Positions 59,900 through 64,000 of a stretch of 64,000 nt of DNA are shown here, in pieces. Each line of letters starts with the position of its first letter. Position 1 is the stretch's first letter. The position numbers and the translations under genes were made by a program. Under the pieces are notes generated by a model. The model was not told where the DNA came from and ran no database searches. It worked only from the letters and a program-made list of their open reading frames with translations. This stretch comes from CALKZN01 sp050633785 (GTDB taxonomy: Bacteria; Pseudomonadota; Gammaproteobacteria; Arenicellales; Arenicellaceae), in contig JBOEHE010000017.1 of the NCBI GenBank assembly GCA_050633785.1, positions 62,001 through 126,000 of the forward strand. The letters are read 5' to 3'.

Positions 59900-60715
59900 A
59901 TGCCTGAATTACCAGAGGTTGAAACTACCCTGCGAGGTATTCAACCTTATCTGTTGGATGCAAAATTAACGGATGTGACCGTGCGCAATTCCTCGTTGCG
60001 TTGGCCGGTTCCAGTTGATGAGTTGACATTGCTTGTTGGTGAACGCATCGTAGATGCCAGTCGCAGGGCCAAATATTTATTGATAGAGCTTTCATCAGGA
60101 ACCTTATTAATACATCTGGGGATGTCTGGTAGCTTGCGTGTGTTAGATAGCTCTGCTGAGGTGGGTAAGCATGATCATATTGATCTTGAGCTTAATCATG
60201 ACAAAGTATTGCGTTTTAATGACCCAAGGCGTTTCGGCTCTTTCTTATTAACCAAAGATGACCCCTTATGCCATCCATTATTGGTACAACTTGGCCCAGA
60301 GCCTCTGACTGACGAATTCGATGGGAATTTGCTTTTTAGTAAATCCAGGCAGCGTAAAATTGCTGTAAAGAATTTTATTATGAATGGGCATATTGTAGTG
60401 GGTGTGGGTAATATTTATGCCAGCGAAGCCTTGTTTATGGCAGGTGTGCGTCCGACCAGAGCAGCGAATAAAGTGACCCGAAAAGAATATGCCTTACTTG
60501 CTGAAAACATCAAACGAGTGTTGGCCAGGTCTATCAAGCAAGGTGGGACGACATTGCGTGATTTTACTCAGGCTGACGGCCAGGCAGGGTATTTCAAGCA
60601 ACAATTGCAGGTTTATGACCGTGATGGCGAGCCATGTAGAGAATGTCAAAGACCCATTGAGAAGAGAGTTATTGGACAACGCTCTTCTTTTTACTGCCCG
60701 GTTTGTCAGAAATAA
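59900..60715 (+). CDS. mutM: Formamidopyrimidine-DNA glycosylase
   Basis: 271 residues. It removes 8-oxoguanine and formamidopyrimidines. Catalytic N-terminus MPELPEVETTLRGIQ (Pro2, Glu3), the Lys of SRRAKYLLIEL, helix-two-turn-helix GVGNIYASEALFMAGV, and a complete C-terminal zinc finger (CRECQRPIEKRVIGQRSSFYC then PVC). Full length. It converges with the aromatic-dioxygenase-like gene with 23 bp between. Confidence 0.96.
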   Translation: MPELPEVETTLRGIQPYLLDAKLTDVTVRNSSLRWPVPVDELTLLVGERIVDASRRAKYLLIELSSGTLLIHLGMSGSLRVLDSSAEVGKHDHIDLELNHDKVLRFNDPRRFGSFLLTKDDPLCHPLLVQLGPEPLTDEFDGNLLFSKSRQRKIAVKNFIMNGHIVVGVGNIYASEALFMAGVRPTRAANKVTRKEYALLAENIKRVLARSIKQGGTTLRDFTQADGQAGYFKQQLQVYDRDGEPCRECQRPIEKRVIGQRSSFYCPVCQK

Positions 60716-60738
60716 CTGAGAATGATGTTTGGCTTGCA

Positions 60739-61101
60739 CTAACTGAATAAAGATAGTTTGAGTGAATGTGAGTTTCCTAGCCAGTAAGCATGTTCAGTAT
60801 GGTCGGCTAAATCATCGCCCGTTACAGCATGAACTAAAATATCGAGATCACCACGATTTTCTTCCAGCCAGGCTATGAGTTCAGGGAAATCATCCTTTGT
60901 AAAGGATAGCTGGCAGCTCCAAACTGGATGTGGGCCAACCGGTTTTTGGTGCATATAGCCCATTGGTAAGTTGAATTGAAATGCTGCTGTTTGGCATAGT
61001 GCTTGAGCCAGTTCATATGTGGTGTTGGAATAATATACGTGAGCATGGTATTTGGCGTATTTATTAACTGGGTGTTGTGGGCTGTAATTTGCTGCTTTCA
61101 T
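60739..61101 (-). CDS. DOPA 4,5-dioxygenase family protein
   Basis: 120 residues, the usual length. Conserved segments are YHAHVYYSN (metal-binding His), MGYMHQKPVGPHPVWSCQLS and HAVTGDDLADHTEHAYWLG (His-rich). The family relates to plant/fungal extradiol DOPA dioxygenase; bacterial members are little studied. The start ATG overlaps the azoR stop (TAATG type), so translation is coupled and the two products probably act on the same quinone/catechol chemistry. Confidence 0.85.
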   Translation of the reverse strand: MKAANYSPQHPVNKYAKYHAHVYYSNTTYELAQALCQTAAFQFNLPMGYMHQKPVGPHPVWSCQLSFTKDDFPELIAWLEENRGDLDILVHAVTGDDLADHTEHAYWLGNSHSLKLSLFS

Positions 61102-61700
61102 TATGTCACCAAAGTGTTAACCGTAGTTTCTATGTTCTGATGGGCAATGCTGCTAGCTCTCTCGGCGTTTTGCATTAATTGGTCTGCTGCAATTATTCGT
61201 ACATCATGTATGCCTAGAAATCCAAGTACATGGCGTAAATAGTCAGTGGCAAAGTCAATGTCGCTGCCAACCGCAGTACCGCCTGAGGTTATAATTATAA
61301 TCGCTTTTTTATCTTTCAATAGACCAACAGGGCCATTCTGTGTGTAACGAAACGTTTTTTGTGCGCGTGCAACCAGATCTATCCAAGCCTTGAGAGCTGC
61401 AGGTACTCCGAAATTGTATATGGGTAGAGCAATCAAAACGGTATCGACAGCTTCAAGTTCTTTAATCAATGTATCTGATAGAGCCAACCGCTGTTCTTGT
61501 TGTAATGTTCTTTGTTCTTTATCTGTGAAATTGGCCGTAATCCATTGTTCGTCAATGAATGGTAGACCTTCTGTCAAATCACGATGTATAACCTGGATGT
61601 TAGTCTGGCTTTGTGCTGATTGAATGAACTGATCAGCCAGAGAGCGGCTAACAGAATCTGTATGTCGCATACTGGCATCAATACGTAGTAGTTGTTTCAT
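61101..61700 (-). CDS. azoR: FMN-dependent NADH-azoreductase / quinone reductase (AzoR)
   Basis: 199 residues. Flavodoxin-like fold with LLRIDASMRHTDSVSRSLAD (phosphate-binding loop), VLIALPIYNFGVPAALKAWI and the FMN-loop segment ITSGGTAVGSDIDFA. AzoR enzymes reduce azo compounds and, more efficiently, quinones by two electrons. The gene sits between doxX-like and DOPA-dioxygenase-like genes. Confidence 0.92.
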   Translation of the reverse strand: MKQLLRIDASMRHTDSVSRSLADQFIQSAQSQTNIQVIHRDLTEGLPFIDEQWITANFTDKEQRTLQQEQRLALSDTLIKELEAVDTVLIALPIYNFGVPAALKAWIDLVARAQKTFRYTQNGPVGLLKDKKAIIIITSGGTAVGSDIDFATDYLRHVLGFLGIHDVRIIAADQLMQNAERASSIAHQNIETTVNTLVT

Positions 61701-61725
61701 TGCAATGTCTCCGTAGATTTGTTGT

Positions 61726-62112
61726 TTATTGATTCAAGGCTTTATCCAGACTCCAATGTCCGGAACCTTGGCTTGCAATATAAAGGAAGGTAAAGCAGAA
61801 CATGATCGCCAATTCTCCGCCATTTAATAGTGGTAGAGCTGGATTGGCCTGGCTTGCATGAAATAACCAGTACCCCACTGCCATACTGCCACTGGCAACA
61901 AAGGCCGCATAACGGGTAAATAGACCAAGAACAATAAGCGCGCCACCGATAAGTTCAATTCCTGTACCCAAAGTCATCAATGCGTTGAGTTGTTCGGGCC
62001 CGGCTTTGGGGAAATCAAACCCCTTCTGTGTCCCATGCCAGAAGAATAGATAGCCAGAAACAATACGCAGTAGTGCGTAAGAGTGTTCTTTGTATTTATT
62101 GAGAAATGTCAT
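61726..62112 (-). CDS. DoxX-family membrane protein
   Basis: 128 residues with four transmembrane helices. DoxX motifs: ALLRIVSGYLFFWHGTQKGF, TGIELIGGALIVLGLFTRYA and MAVGYWLFHAS. The family occurs with redox and detoxification genes; its role is unclear. It is the first gene of the minus-strand trio, divergent from a LysR gene, and the intergenic region is its likely promoter. Confidence 0.85.
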   Translation of the reverse strand: MTFLNKYKEHSYALLRIVSGYLFFWHGTQKGFDFPKAGPEQLNALMTLGTGIELIGGALIVLGLFTRYAAFVASGSMAVGYWLFHASQANPALPLLNGGELAIMFCFTFLYIASQGSGHWSLDKALNQ

Positions 62113-62243
62113 CGTTTATCTCCGCTGTGTAACTGGTTAATTAGTGTCGATTAATAGAAGAGATACTATAATTGTTGCAATAAAAGAGAAAAACAGGGTA
62201 TTTTTGAAAACAGTTTTCTGATTAACGCAAATATTGCGAGTAG
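62113..62243. promoter_or_regulatory. Divergent control region with several palindromes
   Basis: It holds ATTG-TTG-CAAT around 62171-62181, GAAAAC-A-GTTTTC (62206-62218) and CGCAA-ATA-TTGCG (62226-62238). The last two lie just before the LysR gene and could be autoregulatory sites; LysR proteins bind dyads of this size. Confidence 0.45.
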
Positions 62244-63152
62244 ATGGTTATGAATAAATTTGCACAAATACAGGCGTTTGTTGAATTGGTTGATGCTGGT
62301 TCTGCGACCAAAGCGGCTGAGCGTTTAGGAGTGGCGACATCAGCCATCAGCCGACGTGTCAGTGAGTTAGAAGCTCGTTTGGGAGTGCAGTTATTGCAAC
62401 GTTCAACTCGCAGCATGCATTTTACCGAGGCTGGTGCTGCATTTTACCAGCGTTGTTCGGGCATCTTGTCGGAGTTGTCAGTGGCTGAGCAGCAGGCATC
62501 ATCGATGACAGCTGTCTTAAGTGGCGAGTTGCGCATTGCTGTGCCATTAAGTTTTGGTACAGCTGAATTGGCATCTGCTGTGACTGATTTTATGTCTTTG
62601 CACCCACAAATGACGATTGATTTGGATATGAGTGACCGGCGGGTAAATTTAGTTGAGGATGGTTTTGATTTGGCAATTCGCATTGGTGAACTTGAAGACT
62701 CCAATCTGGTAGCGCGGAAACTAACAACTGTAGAATTGATATTGTGTGCTTCAGCTGAGTTTCTGCGTAAGTCGGGAGAGCCTAGAACAATCTCAGAACT
62801 GGCGATGTTGCCAGCGCTAATCTATTCGAATGTGTTCAAAGGTCAAGGTAAGTGGTCTTATCGTGACCCTCAAGGCAAAGCGGGAGTGGTGCAAATGAAG
62901 TCACGCTTGAAGTGTTCCAATGGTGATGCACTTTGTCAGGCAGCGATTGCTGGTATAGGGGTTTGTTGTGAGCCTGACTTTATCGTCAAACAGGCGATAG
63001 AGCTGCAGCAATTGCAGCCTATCATGCCTGGTTATCAATGGCCTTCAATGGGTGTCTATGCGGTTTATCCGTCAACCAAATACCTGACCAGTAAAGCTCG
63101 AGCATTTATTGACTATCTCAGCGAACGTTATGCAACAAAGACTAATGTTTAA
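62244..63152 (+). CDS. LysR-family transcriptional regulator of the DoxX/AzoR cluster
   Basis: 302 residues; ATG 62244 or 62250. HTH: KFAQIQAFVELVDAGSATKA, then AERLGVATSAISRRVSELEA and RLGVQLLQRSTRSMHFTEAG, the CrgA-like branch with a SAISRRV recognition helix. The effector domain covers ~90-290. This branch often controls divergent quinone reductase genes, fitting the azoR neighbour. Confidence 0.9.
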   Translation: MVMNKFAQIQAFVELVDAGSATKAAERLGVATSAISRRVSELEARLGVQLLQRSTRSMHFTEAGAAFYQRCSGILSELSVAEQQASSMTAVLSGELRIAVPLSFGTAELASAVTDFMSLHPQMTIDLDMSDRRVNLVEDGFDLAIRIGELEDSNLVARKLTTVELILCASAEFLRKSGEPRTISELAMLPALIYSNVFKGQGKWSYRDPQGKAGVVQMKSRLKCSNGDALCQAAIAGIGVCCEPDFIVKQAIELQQLQPIMPGYQWPSMGVYAVYPSTKYLTSKARAFIDYLSERYATKTNV

Positions 63153-63192
63153 ACATAGGTTTTTTATATAGCCTGCTTGTGAAGGGTGGCTC

Positions 63193-64000
63193 TTAATCCT
63201 TGGTGCGCATTGTGCAAAACTCTTCAGCCGAGCTTGGGTGAATGCCAACTGTTGCATCAAAGTCGGCTTTTGTGGCACCTGCTTTAACCGCAATGGCTAT
63301 ACCTTGCATAATTTCTGCGGCATCTGCCCCAACCATATGTACGCCAACTACACGATCTGAATCAGCATCAACGATCATTTTCATAAACGTACGTTCGGTG
63401 TTGTTGGTCAAGCTGTGCTTGAGAGTTCTGAATTCAGAGCGATAAGTGTCAATGTTGGCATAGTGTTCTCGTGCTTGTTCTTCGCTCAAACCCACGGTTG
63501 CAACAGGCGGTTGTGAAAATACAGCGGATGGCACGTTGTTGTGGTCAGGAAAGCGAGGAGTGTTTTTGAAGTTATCGCTGAATTCATTGTCGGCAAATGC
63601 ATGCCCTTCCATAGTGGCTACGGGAGTCAGGGCGATACGGTCGGTAACATCACCTACAGCATAGATGCTGTCAATGTTGGTTTTAGCCCGATCATCGACA
63701 ATGATCTGAGCTTTGTTGCCAAGAGTAACGCCAGCGATTTCTAAACCTAAATCCTGGGTGTTGGGTGTGCGACCAGTTGCGTACATTATGCCTTCTACAG
63801 TTTGAGTGCTACCATCTTTATAGTGCAGGTGTTTTTCTTTATCGTTTATTTTTTCAATGCGTGCAATGTCAGTATTTAAGCGAACATTGATGCCTTTTTT
63901 GCTGATTTCGCTGCTTAAGTGTGTGCGAACATCGTTGTCAAAGCCACGTAAAATCTGATCACCTCGATAGACTAGGGTGGTGTCTACACCCAAGCCGTTG
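63193..64000 (-). CDS. gor: Glutathione-disulfide reductase, C-terminal part (5' partial)
   Basis: About 269 residues up to the window end; the frame continues past base 64000 and the redox-active Cys pair lies outside. Seen: GVDTTLVYRGDQILRGFDND (NADPH-domain region), MYATGRTPNTQDLGLEIAGV, YAVGDVTDRIALTPVATMEG (FAD motif GD), and the dimerisation domain with TVGLSEEQAREHY and the catalytic GIHPSSAEEFCTMR (His-x4-Glu). It keeps glutathione reduced with NADPH. The sequence suits Gor better than other disulfide reductases, from the FCTM ending. Confidence 0.92.
   Translation of the reverse strand, partial: NGLGVDTTLVYRGDQILRGFDNDVRTHLSSEISKKGINVRLNTDIARIEKINDKEKHLHYKDGSTQTVEGIMYATGRTPNTQDLGLEIAGVTLGNKAQIIVDDRAKTNIDSIYAVGDVTDRIALTPVATMEGHAFADNEFSDNFKNTPRFPDHNNVPSAVFSQPPVATVGLSEEQAREHYANIDTYRSEFRTLKHSLTNNTERTFMKMIVDADSDRVVGVHMVGADAAEIMQGIAIAVKAGATKADFDATVGIHPSSAEEFCTMRTKD

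Overview
The window is a chromosomal segment of a gammaproteobacterium, probably a marine relative of Pseudomonas/Cellvibrio/Oceanospirillales. The evidence is the gene order: glyQ-glyS-gmhB-plsC, glnA-glnL-glnG with sigma-54/NtrC sites, argH-lptM-lysA-prlC, and an algR-like gene followed by hemC-hemD-hemX-hemY. The GC content is moderate and the intergenic DNA is AT-rich. I see no rRNA, tRNA, CRISPR array or intact insertion sequence. Genes are cut by both window ends: a LuxR-type regulator at the left and gor at the right.

Layout. 1-9.2 kb: a LuxR regulator fragment, a short inverted-repeat element, a small membrane protein, an EmrE-like pump, then a minus-strand run (LysE, GST, PhhB, PlsC, GmhB, GlyS, GlyQ) and a LysR regulator. 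9.3-13 kb: a degenerate HD-GYP/LuxR protein divergent, across a perfect palindrome, from a three-gene module (exported protein, cytochrome b, Tat-exported molybdopterin oxidoreductase). 13.4-26.5 kb: a catabolic island with four TRAP substrate-binding proteins, one DctQM pair, a D-glutamate cyclase-like protein, 5-oxoprolinase PxpABC and a short NAD-glutamate dehydrogenase. Read together it is a route from outside pyroglutamate (and perhaps D-glutamate) to glutamate and 2-oxoglutarate. Its two transcription units carry the same ~42-bp upstream box. 26.6-29.6 kb: an orphan CheA-like kinase, CheY and CheX. 29.7-34.2 kb: a secreted animal-type haem peroxidase, a small Cys-containing exported protein and an OmpR-type two-component system. 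34.5-36.3 kb: a DUF2306-like membrane protein and a divergent LysR regulator.

36.3-42.2 kb: the nitrogen-control locus glnA-glnL-glnG, with NtrC boxes, a sigma-54 promoter and an unexpected terminator-like double hairpin in the glnA leader. It is followed by an SH3/coiled-coil anchor protein and a truncated integron-integrase-like protein without catalytic residues. 42.3-53.6 kb: housekeeping genes hemH, nadA, sohB, prc, a DUF4124-glutaredoxin protein, prlC, lysA, lptM and argH. 53.6-60.7 kb: a 580-bp gene-free gap where Pseudomonas has algZ/fimS, then an AlgR-like regulator whose phosphoacceptor Asp is Gly54, then hemC, hemD, a second copy of the short inverted-repeat element, hemX, hemY and mutM. 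60.7-64 kb: a LysR-controlled DoxX/azoreductase/DOPA-dioxygenase cluster and gor.

The most interesting items are the AlgR homologue that lost both its kinase gene and its phosphorylation site, the pyroglutamate island with its shared upstream box, the glnA leader terminator, the inactive IntI-like protein, the 158/159-bp element pair, and the peroxidase/two-component module with a shared promoter motif.
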